From: Haliclona indistincta
Taxonomy: Eukaryota > Porifera > Demospongiae > Haplosclerida > Chalinidae
Length of the DNA: 64,000 nt
NCBI GenBank assembly: GCA_964017065.1
Contig: OZ024789.1
Coordinates: forward strand, 4,343,971-4,407,970
Direction: 5' to 3'
Part shown: in pieces, positions 27,431-40,291 of the stretch
How positions within the stretch are numbered: position 1 is the first letter of the stretch
How the letters are laid out: the number at the start of each line of letters is the position of its first letter
The notes under the pieces: generated by a model
Told to the model about the DNA's origin: nothing
The model's input: only the letters and a program-made list of their open reading frames with translations
Database searches by the model: none
Translations under genes and position numbers: made by a program

Positions 27431-29718
27431 GTGAGAAAAGTGATGATGGTTTGCCACCAGATCCGAAAAATCGTAAGGAAGACTACTGTGCTGAATTTGT
27501 GACTCACCTTCGACAGGTGTATAGTAAAGCCCAACCTCCAACCTGGGACCCTCTCCCTCAGTGCAGCCATGTCAAACTAGCCATGATAAAGAGGAAAGGA
27601 AAGCGATATGCATGTGACATTGAGACAACTGCTGAGAGCAGAGTGAGAGGAGACGTAGAGCATGCTTTGATAGAAAAGGTACATGTGGATTCCGATAGTA
27701 TCTTTGATGCTGGCACCTTTGACACTGAGCATCAGGTGATTCTAGTTGAAGGAGTGGGCGGAATGGGAAAAACAAGTCTTGCCTACCAATATGCCAAGAA
27801 ATGGGCTGAAGGAAGCTTTAGTGTGTTTGATGCTGTGGTGCTTGTTCATCTACGAGACTTGAACGAACACGATGTATGTGAAGTTGATCGTATCTTGCCT
27901 CACCTTCTCTTTCTAGCTAGTGATAAGCAAATGCCATCAGAAATGATCAGACATTTCTTTAGTAAGCTAAAGGCTCTCTTCATCTTGGATGGCTGGGACG
28001 AAACTCCAGCAAGCATCCATAAACAAATGCTTAAAAGTCTGCAGTCAGTTTCTCCACTAACTACAATATTAATAACCTCTCGACCTGACTTTTCGTTGAA
28101 TCTTCACAATCTAGCTAACCGAGTAGAAATTCTTGGCTTCACAAAGAATGATATTCATAGTTACTTTAAGGCAGCATTAGAGTCCCAACTGTCCAGTGAC
28201 AGTGAAGTGAAATCTGCTTGTGATAAACTAAGTGATCATTTCCATTGTTACCCAGTGATTGAAAGCTGTTGCTATGTGCCTCTGAATGCTGCCATTCTAG
28301 CATATATATACCTCTATCGCAACAAGACCTTACCCATCACTCGATGTGAGCTGTTTCAAGAGCTCGTATTATGCTGCATAGTTCGTGAACTGGAAACTCG
28401 TCAATCTGATAGTGCCCTTGAAGATGTCTCCTCATTTGAGGACCTCCCTGCTGATCTCAAGGAACAGTTACACAACCTCAGTAAACTAGCATTTGAGGGA
28501 ATAATACAGAATAAGATTGTTTTTACACAGAAGGAACTCACATCACTCTCTACATTAGGTCTGCTTCATAGTGTCCAGGGGTTTGGCTCATTTGGTAGAA
28601 AATTAGTCACTTGCAACTTTATTCATCTTGCCGTCCAAGAGCTCCTTGCTGCCTACTTTATATCTCAGTTAGAACCAGCTGAGCATTCTAAACGGTTCAA
28701 ATATCTATTAAAAATCGATCGCATGTTTCCAGTACTCCAGTTCTACAGTGGTCTGACCGGCCTCACCAATGAGGGTGTACGAAACCTTGTTGTCAATGAA
28801 TTTCAGAGACGTGATGCTGATGAGCAAACGTTTGGCAGAGCATTGCACAGAAATGTACTTTTAGTTATTATAAACTGTTTCTTTGAAGCACAAATGATAA
28901 TTGATCAGGCATTTTATGAGCAAATCACTAATACGCATAGATTGGAAATGGATTTTAACAGCATTTCCTTGACTCCAATGGACTGTCTCTCATTACAATA
29001 CTTCCTGTCCTCCGTTGGAAGAATGAAAAAAGGAAATATATCGTTAAATCTCAACTCCTGTAACCTAAATGATGACTCTATTAGTCTACTACTTGGACTT
29101 TCTGAGCAGACATCCTCTGATTCTGGTGTTTTGGAGTCTTTGGAGTCATTTTCTGCAATTGAAAATACTTACACAGATACTGGGCTTGTCTGTTTTGCTA
29201 AAGCTCTAGATCTTACCTCCATTAGCACTTTAAAAATGTTAAAAATCGGTAATGACATTGTAACAAACAAAAAACTCGAACCACTGCTGGAATCACTGTC
29301 AAGACAACATTCACTGGAGGAGCTGGAATTGTGTTGGTCATCACCACATGATGACAAATCATTGGAGATAATTGGAGAGTATGCAAAGAAAACGAGTAAA
29401 CTCAAAAAATTAACTGTGTTGCCTTATACATTTCATACGTGTAAGCAATTCACATCAGAAGAAACAGAGCAATGTATCAAAAGTTTGATAGATGGCGGGA
29501 AAAGTCTCATGTCTTCACTTGAGTCCTGTATGGTCGAGCAGCTTATTATACATATTTATTTTAGTACCGATAGTATGTACCGATATTCTGAACAAGTTCT
29601 ATTTTTACTTAACGAGACAGAAGAAAAAGTGAGTATTGAAAGAAAAAAGAGAAGTCGCCCTCCCTTTGAATTTGTTCCTCAAATTCTAGTCCCTTTTGGT
29701 ACAGACAAAATTAAATAA
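27431..29718 (+). CDS. NLR3: NACHT-LRR receptor, 3' coding exon
   Basis: The exon encodes 761 complete codons after a phase-1 acceptor and is intact to TAA. Motifs match NLR1: GVGGMGKTS, LFILDGWDE, ITSRPDF, FIHLAVQELLAAYF, then leucine-rich repeats with LNSCNLNDDSISLLL. It differs from the others by a longer loop between the helical domain and the LRR (EFQRRDADEQTFGRALHRN) and by a diverged C-terminus (SRPPFEFVPQILVPFG). No Death exon is found in the expected place upstream, though the 5' flank is conserved with NLR1. It could start from a distant exon or be a gene that lost its signalling domain. Confidence 0.9.
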
Positions 29719-29975
29719 ATTTCTGTTATATGTTTATTTTCTATGTAATTCATGATCAAGAGATTCGTATTTTTTTTTGCTTCAGTGTCTGGCTTTATAA
29801 CAAATAATTTTTTAAATTAAACAATGAATTATTGATCTGTCAGTCTGTTGAAGGAATGCATTTTGTGCTGCTTGTGCCTATGAAGCACAGTCCCTAGCTA
29901 CAACACCACATGAACCATATTACGCAGATATTACGTTTCAATTTTTTTAAAGAATTAAAACACCATACTGATAAC
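29719..29975. other. NLR3 3' flank
   Basis: AT-rich flank between the NLR3 stop and MCM2 debris. Nothing coding is seen. Confidence 0.4.
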
Positions 29976-30115
29976 TTCTTCACTCTGATTGCCATGGTGA
30001 TATCCTCATCCAGCACATAGACATGAAGGTGCATAGTCCTAGCATAAGCCTCCAAGATACATGTACAAATGAGTGACTCGGAGACATGCCCAGGAGTGGC
30101 ATATAGCTGGCACTC
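29976..30115 (-). pseudogene. MCM2: MCM2 exon remnant behind NLR3
   Basis: The segment CTTCACTCTGATTGCCATGG to CCAGGAGTGGCATA retains blocks of the [13 protein letters not shown] exon (compare 21430-21575). It has internal deletions and insertions and shares the CATGCCCAGGAGTGG ending with the remnant at 11880. The two remnants thus decayed from one already damaged ancestor, which links the NLR1 and NLR3 units. Confidence 0.65.
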
Positions 30116-30529
30116 AATCAGTTGTTAAAATATGTAAACATTCTGGATATAGCCTTAGGGCTGATGTGACAATGCGATTTACATTTTTGTCATTCATTAA
30201 AATGCAAACCGTCTTACTTTTCAGCTAGATAACAGCGCACCTGCTGTTATATGGGACAACGCACAAGTAACATACAAAGGCTGAGAAATGTGGATGCTAC
30301 AAAACCTGGACTCTGGACTGGACCGAGAAATTAAATTTCCAACATTAGACAATTTCGTGCCACACAAAGTTAATTTTCTGTTTCTGGTCCAACCAGTTGA
30401 ATAAAAATGACCAGGCGATCAGGTTTTTTAATTTTAAAAATTAAACTAAGTGGTCTAAACTCCAAACTATTATCTTTTATATTCTCTATGTCTTGTTATA
30501 AGGACTTAATATCGCATTAGTACAATTAG
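30116..30529. other. Spacer between unit remnants
   Basis: AT-rich spacer between two pieces of cassette debris. I see no gene or clear repeat. Confidence 0.35.
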
Positions 30530-30610
30530 TTCACTTCAAGAGGCAAAAGATAAAGTCAATTTTGAAAGAGAAAAGAGAGGCCTCCCTCATCTTCAAGAAA
30601 ATTTGAAAAA
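30530..30610 (+). pseudogene. NLR 3'-end remnant
   Basis: The sequence around GATAAAGTCAATTTTGAAAG and AGAAAAGAGAGGCCTCCCTC matches the last codons of NLR4 (DKINIEREKRGLPHF at 36450-36495). It shows that another NLR unit once ended here; its NACHT part is gone. Confidence 0.7.
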
Positions 30611-30769
30611 CCTTCTGTTTATTTTTTTGTACTTCATGATCAGAGATATTGAATGATAGTATTGCTACAGTACCACAACATTCATTATGCGACACGCAAG
30701 CTAGCTAAGACAACTTGTTCCATGTGCATAGTATCATCACTAACTAGACATAATAACTGAACTTTTAAA

Positions 30770-31010
30770 ATTTCATCATTAAAACACCATAATGATAGCA
30801 TGCTCTCAGTCCTAGACATTCTGTAGAATGAGTCTGCGTTGCCCTAGCCAACTCGTATTTTGGCATAACACATCGCCATCGCATGTAGGAACTGGACGTC
30901 TTTTTGCTCTACGCGATCACCAACATGTGAGCTACACCGTAACAGAACGATAAACACTGCACTGCTGTGAAAAATTGAAAATTCCATGCTGCTCGATGGT
31001 CTGGTCCCGT
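30770..31010. pseudogene. MCM2 last-exon scrap fused to NLR upstream-block scrap
   Basis: 30775-30840 matches the region around the MCM2 stop (AGTCCTAGACATTCTGTAGA). It joins directly at about 30840 to 30841-31010, a shortened version of the 7467-8490 and 26465-26720 upstream block (ATTTTGGCATAA; CACCAACATGTGAGCTACAC). The joint is a deletion breakpoint within the array. Confidence 0.65.
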
Positions 31011-31123
31011 TTCGTCGACTCCACTAGTCAATTGATCACGCTGCACCCAAGCACGTGACCACATCTATGCGGCCAATGCATACATAGCTGAATATAATCA
31101 ACAATCCTTGTGTTGTGGGCTGG

Positions 31124-31240
31124 AGGCCCTGTTTAGAATGACTCTCCTGACGTTCCTTAGTGATCGAGGGCCAGAGGCAATGACCCTCCGGACGATCCTT
31201 AGGTTTTTAGGGTCTAGGGTTTAGTTTTGTAGGTAGCATT
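31124..31240. repeat. Short copy of the GACGATCCTTAGG repeat
   Basis: Contains CTCCTGACGTTCCTTAG, GGACGATCCTTAGGTTTTTA and GGGTTTAGTTTTGTA, the same unit and tail as the tandem array at 61290-61515. Confidence 0.6.
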
Positions 31241-31289
31241 CCTCCTGTACCTAACAAAAACCTCGTACGCGAAAGCATGTGCCTCCATA

Positions 31290-31598
31290 TACCGTATTTC
31301 TTCTAAAGATTTGGCACCTCCTATTTTTCAGCACCTTGTCGCTGAAATGCGTACTAAACCTCCACATTTCGGCAAGCACTTTAGTTCTTCGTCATAGCCA
31401 GCCGACAGCCAGACGTGAGAAGTCCTGTACTTCAAAGAACAGAGCTGTAGTCGGATTCTCGTCCAAAACACGTGCTCGCAGCCACACCTCCAATTATTCG
31501 GCGCTTTTAGAACTTCCGTCACAATTAACTCCAAATATATTGGGCAAGCAAATCTGAAATTATTTATTTTGCACCGAATTGTTGGAAGAAATACGGTA
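31290..31598. mobile_element. 309-bp MITE
   Basis: Terminal inverted repeats TACCGTATTTCTTC and GAAGAAATACGGTA bound the element. The inner continuation is imperfect (TAAAGATTTGG against CCGAATTGTTG). No coding capacity beyond short chance frames. Confidence 0.75.
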
Positions 31599-33045
31599 GA
31601 TAGCTTACCTGCTAATTTGTTGTCATAAATCTGCGAGGCCTAGATTGTGGGCGTGGTCAAGCGGACTAACATTTGGGAGGCCTGTCTCCAGAGAAACTTT
31701 CCAGTTATAAATAGATACTGCCTAGAACTACTAGCTACTTTAAAAAAAAATGTTTAAGTACAGGTCATTCATTACCAAGGGCCTATTTGCAAAAGTTTGC
31801 ATTCGTATAAAATCTTGGATGGCTTGTTGTAGACAGTATTCTCTGTCGTTACCTTGGAGTTTGGATCCATCTGTCACTACCTGGTTGATGCTACCAGATA
31901 TTTTACATTGAAAATTAAATTATACTATACTGTTTCAACGATTTCTGTTGAACTTTCAGTTAAAATTCATACAATAATGTTCACCTGTAGGATAGTGTTG
32001 TTCGGCAAACTTTAAAAAAATAATGGCATTGAAGAGCAGCAATTTGAGAATCTGGACCTTCTGTGCAACCTCCGTAGTCTGCTGACTCTTGGCTTTACAT
32101 TAATCAATATGCTCACTCTCTGATACTGCATTGTAATTTAACATTAACATCGTCTTTGCATTGTTCAGTCATGTGATTTAATCAGTTGAAGTGTTCTAAA
32201 AGTCTAAAAGTATTTCTTTAATACTCAAGCCATAATTATGTGTTCTAAGAGATAATAACCATTAATTTTTACACTTGGGGAGCCCTCAGTAAATTACAGC
32301 AATGTCAAAATTGAGTATGAAAGGCTGATCCAAGAAGACTAAACCATGAAAGTAGTAAAAACTGTAGCTAAAACTAAGATAAACTGCTCCCAAAGTAAAA
32401 ATATACTGAGCACTGTAGCCTGTGTGTCCCAGAGTTGAGTTTTCATAGATACTGTCTCGGGTAGCTAGTCACTGCTGCAATCCAGCTTCCTTTCCACGTT
32501 TTATCATGATCAAAACTTACTGAAATTGTTCTTCAATATTCTCTGGCGGCTAGGACAGCAAACTGCGCAGCAATAGCATGGGAATGTGCTCTTTCTACCA
32601 TTCTTGATGTCGTCCACAGACCTCCAAAATGTTTGATTTAAGACCTCCTGAAATTTTTTTCTCCACTACGATGTTAGATGAATATCATTTAAAACTAGCA
32701 CGTAACACTTCTATTGTCATTGAATGTTTACACCCGCCCACGCTCCAAGTAACTACATGACTACATGAATTTCATTACACCGAAGAGAATTATTCATATC
32801 ATAGTTTAAGTACAATTCTCTTTGATGTAATGAAGTGTCCAAATTCCCTTTGTGTAGGCGAACATTCATGTAAAAAACATGGCAAATGAAGTGCTGTTTG
32901 TTGCTCAGTTGGTGCGTTTTCCACTGATTCGGGTAGCTTGTTGAGACAACGGTGTTCTTCCACTTCCAGAAAAGTATAAATATAGGTTATAAACATCTCA
33001 GCGGTGTTCACATCTCGGTTTTGGTGTTCCCATGCATAGTACCAA
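31599..33045. other. Intergenic, no gene seen
   Basis: AT-rich DNA. The minus-strand open frame 32799-33173 partly overlaps the foldback arm beginning at 33046 and has no recognisable domain. Confidence 0.4.
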
Positions 33046-34148
33046 GAGTTTATAATGAACAGAGAGTATCGCACTCCAATTGGTCCATCACGGAGACTCT
33101 CGGGAAAGTAACGTGACCAGCACGCGAGCAAATGACGTCCGCAAATAATTAATTTTATAACGTGACGTAACATAGTCTGGCCGCTGCCCCTCCCCGCCTA
33201 TTGAGTGGGTGGTGGACGGCGTGTAGGGTCTAGCAAACATTGCCATTCATAGTTTCCCAACCGACCAATCAGATTCTACTGCTCAAGATCTTGAGCAGTA
33301 ATATTCATGGATCATGGGCTGGGTTTGATCGTGAATAATATTACAGGCTAGGGCAAAACAGCTACTGTGGGTGAAAGCTAACGGTCGTGCTGTTGACGAT
33401 GCTGTCGAACATAGTCTACCGCGATTCAAGCATAGATCGCTTAAACCAGCGCCGTGTGAGGCAATTCGTGCGGTACAATGGCATTGAGGAAACCCCGCTT
33501 ATCATTGCAATAATTCATTATCTATACACGATTAATATTCATATAAAATCGATGAATGGTAATGTTTGCTAGACCCTACACGCCGTCCACCACCCACTCA
33601 ATAGGCGGGGAGGGGCAGCGGCCAGACTAGACGTAACAATGCATACTCTAATGCGGCTGGCATGCGTGGGCACGCTGAAGCAAGCTACGTATATTAAAGT
33701 CTGATGGAAGAGCTATTTGAAGAGTGCATTGGCGCTGGCGCCAATGGCGTTGGCATTGGCGCCAAACTTTAGAGTTGATGATAAGCTGATGTCCTTTCGT
33801 TACTGTGTATCCCACCCGAAAATTAAGCCAATCGCCATATTCTTTGTCTCCAGCAGTACTTAAAGCGTTAATGAAGCTGTCCTCTGGTAAACTAGCTGGT
33901 CGTTTTGCCTGCGGAGTTCCATGAAACTCGTGATCGCTTGCTGCTGCTCGCTTCATCGTCGTTGCTAAGGCTTGCACATGCAGGTCGCTGGGCGTGCCTA
34001 GCCTGCATGCATTACGTAGGCAAAATCGACAAGTATTGAACAACGTCAGAACACGTAATAGCGCTCGCGTGCTGGTCACGTTACTTTCCCGAGAGTCTCC
34101 GTGATGGACCAATTGGAGTGCGATACTCTCTGTTCATTATAAACTCTT
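33046..34148. mobile_element. Nested foldback element upstream of NLR4
   Basis: Outer arms 33046-33135 and about 34060-34148 are inverted copies (CCAAGAGTTTATAATGAAC and GTTCATTATAAACTCTTGAT). Inside, 33172-33250 and 33556-33629 form a second inverted pair with ends AGTCTGGCCGC and GCGGCCAGACT, a separate MITE of about 460 bp. That inner MITE holds a 22-bp palindrome at 33278-33299 (half-site ACTGCTCAAGA). A minus-strand frame (ATG near 33956, MKRAAASDHEFHGTPQAKRP) lies between inner and outer arms and could be cargo, but I do not recognise it. Confidence 0.7.
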
Positions 34149-34275
34149 GATAGTACATATGCGCAGCCAGCAGCAACGAACAGTGAAAGTTACAGACAAA
34201 CATGTTTGTAGACAAAAATTCACAATCTACAGTATAATTACACTCATAATACAAATTATTTTTATAACTACACAG

Positions 34276-36536
34276 GTGAGATAAGTGGTGACTTGCCACC
34301 AGATCCTAAAAAGCAAAAAGAAGATCCGTGTGTTGAGTTTGTGACCAACCTTCGACAGGTGTATAGAACAGCCCAACCACCAACCTGGGACCCTCTCCCT
34401 CAGTGCGGCCATGTCAAATTAGCCATGATAAAGAGGAAAGGAAAGCGATATGAATGTGACACTAAGACAACTGCTGAGAGCAGAGTGAGAGGAGACGTAG
34501 ACCTAGCTTTGACAGAAAAGGTACCTGTAGTTTCTGATATGATTTTTGATGCTGGCACTTTCGACAATGACTGTCAGGTGATTCTAGTTGAAGGAGTTGG
34601 AGGTATGGGAAAAACAAGTCTTGCCTACCAATATGCCAAGAAATGGGCTGAAGGAAGCTTTAGTGTTTTTGATACTGTGGTCCTTGTTCGTTTACGAGAC
34701 TTGAATATATGTGAACAAAAGTTCTGTGGAGTTGATCATATCTTGTCTCAACTTCTCTTCCTAGCTAGTGGTAACAGAATACCAACAAAAATGGCTAGAC
34801 TTCTATTTAGTGAACTAAAGGCTCTTCTCATTTTGGATGGCTGGGATGAATCTCCAGCAATCATTCGTAACCCATCCTTTGTTAAAAGTCTGCAGTCAGT
34901 TTCTTCACAAACTAAAGTACTAATAACCTCTCGACCTGACTTTTCATTGAATCTTCACAATCTAGCTAACCGGGTAGAAATTCTTGGTTTCACAAAGAAT
35001 GATATTCATGATTACTTCAGGGCAGCATTAGAGTCCCAACTGTCCAGTGACAGTGAAGTGAAATTAGCTTGTGATAAACTTAGAAGTCATTTTCATCGTT
35101 ATCCAGTTATCGAAAGCTGTTGCTATGTGCCTCTGAATGCTGCCATTCTAGCATACATATACCTCAATCGCAACCAGACCTTACCCATCACTCGATGTGA
35201 GCTGTTTCAAGAGCTCGTACTATGCTGCATAGTTCGTGAACTGAAAACTCGTCAATCTGATGGTGCCCTTGAAGACGTCTCCTCATTTGAGGACCTCCCT
35301 GCTGATCTCAAGAAACAGTTTCACAAGCTCAGTGAACTAGCATTCAAGGGAGTGATCGAGAACAAGATTATTTTTTCACAGAAGGAACTCACATCACTCT
35401 CTACATTAGGTCTGGTTCATAGAGTCAGGGGGTTTGGCTCAATTGGTAAAAAGCCGGTGACTTGTAACTTTATTCATCTAGCTGTTCAAGAGCTTCTTGC
35501 TGCTTACTTTATATCTCAGTTAGAACCGTCAAAGCATTCTAAACAGTTCAAAAATCTATTGGAAATTAATCGCATGTTTCCTGTACTCCAGTTCTTCAGT
35601 GGTCTGACTAGGCTCGCTAATGAGGGTGTACAAAATCTCATCATAGATGAATTTCATGTCAATGATCAATGCGAAGAAAATATCTTAGTATTTATTAACT
35701 GCATCTTTGAAGCACAAATGGTAATTGATCAGGCATTTTATGAGCAAATCACTAATACGCATAAAGTGGAAATGGATTTTGAATGGATTTCCTTGACTCC
35801 AATGGACTGTCTCTCGTTACAATACTTCCTGTCCTCCGTTGGAAGAATGAAAAAAGGAAATATATCGTTAAATCTCAACTCTTGTAACCTAAATGATGAC
35901 TCCATTAGTCTACTATTTGGAATTTCTCCTGAGCAGACATCCTCCAGATCAAGTGTTTTGGAGTCTTTGGATACATTTTCTGCAAACGGAAATACTTACA
36001 CAGATACTGGGCTTGTCTATTTTGTTAAAGCTCTAGATCTTACCTCCATCTGCACTTTAAAAATATTAAGAATCGGTAACGGCATTGTAACAAACAAAGG
36101 AATCGAGCCACTATTAGAATTACTGCCAAGGCAACATTTGCTGGAGGAATTGGACTTGTGGTGGTCATCACCCCATAATGATAAATTACTGGAAAAGATC
36201 GGAGAGTATGCAAAGAGAATGAGCAAACTCAAAAAATTAGTTGTATGTCCTGATGCGTTTCGTACATGTGAGCAATTCACATCAGAAGAAACAAAACAAT
36301 GGATGCAAAGTCTGATGGATGGTGGGAACAGTCTCATGTATTCTCTTGAGTCCAGTATGGTTGGGCAACTTGTTATGGACATTCATTTGTATACTGAAAG
36401 TATGGATGCTTATCATGACCAGGTAGTGAGTTCACTAAATGAGACAGAAGACAAAATCAATATCGAAAGAGAAAAGAGAGGTCTCCCTCACTTTGACTTT
36501 GTTCCTCGAATTTTGTTCCTTCTGGTGCAGCAATAG
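34276..36536 (+). CDS. NLR4: NACHT-LRR receptor, 3' coding exon
   Basis: The exon has 752 complete codons after acceptor ACTACACAG (phase 1) and is intact to TAG. It is the most diverged member: GEISGDLPPDPKKQKEDPC at the start, a rewritten segment after the P-loop (NICEQKFCGVDHILSQLL where the others have HDVCEVDRILPHLL), and a shortened loop before the LRR (IIDEFHVNDQCEENIL). P-loop GVGGMGKTS, Walker B LLILDGWDE, ITSRPDF and FIHLAVQELLAAYF are all present. Only about 130 bp of shared intron remains upstream, beyond which the foldback element begins, so insertion or deletion there may have removed its N-terminal exon. Confidence 0.9.
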
Positions 36537-36958
36537 TTATAATTCTTGAAATATTCTTTGTAAGAGATTCTCATTTTGGATTAATTATATTTTTTGCTTA
36601 ATAAATTACTATATCACAGTCTTATTAAAATTTATATATGTTTTCCTCTTTATTTAACTACTCGCTCCCCCTGTTATTATTCTTTACTGCTGTATATCAT
36701 TGTACAACGAGTTGGACATTTTGTTATACTATTTTTGCTTCAGTTGTTGTTGCTTATCATTAAAATTTTATGCAGCAAGACAATAATTATTTGCGTGGTC
36801 TGTTGCGTTTGTCTGAGTGAAAATACATTATAAACTGAGAACGCATTTTGTGCATGGTGTCAACTTTTTGACCGTATCAGTAACGTCTACATGAACCACA
36901 TGGTTCAAAATTTTGATTTTCATCATTAAATCACCATAATGACAGCATGCTCTCAGTC
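36537..36958. other. NLR4 3' flank
   Basis: AT-rich DNA with an AATAAA at 36599-36604 that may serve NLR4. The end matches the NLR2 3' flank (ATGCAGCAAGAC to GTGCATGGTGTCA). No gene. Confidence 0.45.
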
Positions 36959-39900
36959 CTAGACATTCTGTAGAATGAGTCTGTGTTTACAATCGTATGT
37001 GAACTTGTTAGTTTTGAAGATGTCGCTGTCATAAAATGTCCCCAGAGTGTGAATGTTGATCTGCCTAGCCTGTGAGAGATAACATGACACAGCCAAAAAG
37101 TAGTCCATGTCCAAGAGTTTCCTATGTGTACAAGATTTCTGTCCTTGTACAGCATTTGTAAACTTCTTGGAAACTTCTTGTTACTCTTGGAAACCCCCAG
37201 GAAATGGACTAAATTTCACAAGTTTGGAAACTGTTTTGCACACTAAAAGTTTCCTTGGAAACTGCCTTGTACATTGCACTTTTCCAAACAGTGTCCAACT
37301 TGGAAACTTAGTCCTTTTTGGCTGTGTGAGAACATTCAATGCAGCACATCTTGCTCTGTCTCACCTTGTCCACAAACTCTTCCTCGGGTACCTCAATGAT
37401 GTCCTGGTCACCTCCATACCTGTTCCTGTTGAAGGTCATCTGGTCTGATGCCAGCTGCTTGAGAATAAACAACAGCAACTCATTGTTGTCACGCTTGTAG
37501 GCAAGGTAACGAGCAAATGCCTGTAGTAGTAAACAACAAACAATGTAGCTTACTGTAGAGCAAATTTTGAGCATTATAATATTATAGAGAAACTTTTCAT
37601 TGGATTTCGTTAGAAATGTCTATGCACTATAGCTATTCACGAAATTTGAGGTTTAAGCAATAATTCTTTTGCAAAATTAGGTGAAGAAAACTCTTCATTG
37701 GTAAAAGAATTTTCTTGCATTCATTAGAACCATCTATGCACAACATTCACCCTTTTAGTCAGTTTTTGGCTTTTGTAGATTGTGAACATAGTTCATTTTG
37801 AGTCACATACCTTCTTCATTGTACGGATGACAGCATATTTCTGAGTATCAATGAAGCTCTCCAGCATCACTCTGATTGCCATGTTGACATCTTCGTCCAG
37901 TACATAGTCACGAAGATGCATCCTAGCATGAGCCTCTGAGATACGAATCAGTGACTCAATGTGACGAACAGTGATAGGTACACTGCCAGTACGCTGCAGG
38001 AAGAAAGAGATTAAGAATGAAGGACTAGAAGTTCAAAGGATGTGTGACCATGAGAGATAATGAGTGTGTGAGTTGATGGGAATCGTAGTAAATCTTTGTC
38101 ATTCAGATTGCAGGCATATTTTTTGCACTTGACATCAACACACCCATCGAGCAAGAGAACAAATTGACAATTTCAAACATTTATGTCACAAAAAGCAGTT
38201 GCAGTTTCCCATCTAAAAATTAGTTTGCTATAGTATTAACAGTGTAAGCTGCATGTTAAACTGCTCATAAACTATCCAAAAATCAGTTCAGGCGTGTTCT
38301 ATACGTACCATGGACTCTTTCCTCAGCTCAGCATATAGTTTAGACACCTTATCCTGATCCACTTGATGTAGTTTAGGATGGATCTTCTCTTTAGCATAGA
38401 TGACGTACTTTCAGAGCACATCTTGTGGGAGGGGCCTGATCCCGTGAGAATTAGGAGGTTGTGTGAAGGAAGTGTCATCGTCACTAGTAACTTGTGAAGG
38501 ATGGTGACGAATGTGACTACCAACAACAAACCGAGCCAACATCTTGTCCTGCATGGATGAAGAGATGGAGAGAGAGGTGGAGGGAGGGAGAGAGAGAGAG
38601 AGGGGGAAAGAAGGGAAAGGGAGGGAGGGAGGGAAAGGTTAAAATGTTGCTAAAATGAAAATTGTGCTTGCTTGTAATGTAGACTAGTAGTGTAGGTATA
38701 AAAGAGTTATAATTCAAAGTTATGACATTTTTGTGTGCATGTACAAGTCAGTGAAAATTGTAAGTTTCACCTCAACTGGATCTACCATATCTCTCACGAC
38801 ACAGAGAATATCAAATCGTGACAGTATAGGCTCGGTCAGATCAACCTGCACAACTGTTAATGAAAGCTTTGACTAAAATATTTTCACAATCTTACATTTT
38901 CAGCAAAAGTGAGTGAGGGATCGTATCGTCCTCCGATAGGATTGGAAGCAGCTATAATAGAGCAGCGAGCCTGTGATGACAGATAATAGTGTATTGAGCA
39001 TTTATTTCAAATGTGACAAAAATAGCTACAATGCAGTAGTACAGTGGAAACATTTCAACATAATTCAAAGGACATAGGTACAAAGCATCATATAAATGGA
39101 CAGCCTCTCTTAGACATGTTTATTTTGAGCGTATGATGTGAGGGAGGTATCATCAAATTGTCAGTGATTACTTACTTGTAGAGAGGTGACGACTCCAGCT
39201 TTAGAGATTGATATGCTCTGTTGGTCGATAGATTCGTGGATACTGGTTCGATCCTGGTCATTCATTTTGTCGAACTCGTCAATCAAGCACACTCCCTTGT
39301 CCGCCAGCACCAGGGCCCCGGCCTCGAGCGTCCATTCCTTTGTGAGAGGGCTACGCTGCACATAGGCCGTCAGACCAACAGCAGAGGCACCCTGTCCTGT
39401 AGTGAACACAGGACGTGGGGCAACCTTCTCGAGGTACTTCAGAATCTGAGATTTTGCTGTTCCAGGATCACCACAGAGAAGAACATTGATATCACCTCTC
39501 AGCTTATGCTTTCCACCTAAAGAGAACAAGACCCAGCTCTATGACTGTACATGTACCTTTAAAAACATAAACATTATTATATAGCTACACATTTGACACA
39601 TAACTAAAATTTTGGGCAAATGGCTGTTGTCAGTTTTATGTCATGTACATTAATTTTAGTAGAAAACGTATACACCCCATTAAGCTAAACTTGTCTTGAG
39701 TGCATCAGAACTATCCGGTATGAAAAAGTGTCACTAGCAAAAGATTTTAATGCTCCCTCAGAGAAGCATGCACTGTGTAACTCACCAGGATTCTTGGGTT
39801 CTCCTCCAAACAGAGCCAGAGCAAGTGCTCTCTTGATATCCTCATGTCCATGCATACACTGAAGGAGCCATACTAGCAAATATCTGGGAAAATGATCACA

Positions 39901-40027
39901 TTAAAATGCAAGCACAATGCAGAGGTATTGTGTCTACTAATTACTCTCTCTCCGATGTTCTCCTCTCGAGCTTAGCAGTGTTGAGTGAGTTATCATAGTT
40001 ATTAGTATAGACACCAGTCAGCTCCTG
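36959..40027 (-). pseudogene. MCM2: MCM2 partial copy 3
   Basis: Minus-strand exons: 39940-40027 (ELTGVY exon with an internal deletion of about 112 bp at 39971), 39786-39883, 39176-39516, 38896-38970, 38771-38845, 38309-38548, 37811-37993, 37365-37520 and 36959-37069 (stop TAG). The ATPase exon is intact ([16 protein letters not shown]) but reads SIDQQSIS where the other copies have AMEQQSIS. Lesions: 4 extra bases (TGCA) near 39852 shift the frame, and TGA at 38411-38413 is in frame as codon 46 of its exon, where the other copies have AGA. A MITE sits in the last intron. The exon-intron structure is otherwise that of MCM2, and no 5' exons follow. Confidence 0.9.
37088..37326. mobile_element. 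239-bp MITE with TGA target duplication
   Basis: Ends are CACAGCCAAAAAG and CTTTTTGGCTGTG. The homologous intron in MCM2 copy 2 (ATAACATGAGAACATTC at about 20945) is the empty site. Here the target TGA appears on both sides (37085-37087 and 37327-37329). The interior has repeated GGAAACT motifs. A 3-bp duplication and CACAG ends are compatible with a CACTA/CMC-like or PIF/Harbinger-like non-autonomous element. Confidence 0.85.
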
Positions 40028-40291
40028 GAGAGAGACAAAATGAGTGATACAAAGTTCAAGTGTCGAGCTATCCTGCAGAGGGGTTCTGAGGGTCGTGCAT
40101 ACCAGTGTCCCACAATGTGTACAAGTGTCTATTCCAAAGGATTACATGTACACATGTATGTGTGTAATCAGGATACCTGTTCACCAAGAAAGCCTTACAC
40201 CACATGTAATTTATGCAAAATGCAACTCCCGAAACTAATGTAAGGAGCTCAAAGAAGTAATGACTATTCTACTGAAGTCCCACTTGAAGCA

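Noticed and set aside
33648..34112. Minus-strand protein starting near MKRAAASDHEFHG
   Set aside because: It lies within a foldback element and has no recognisable domain or clear splice partner.
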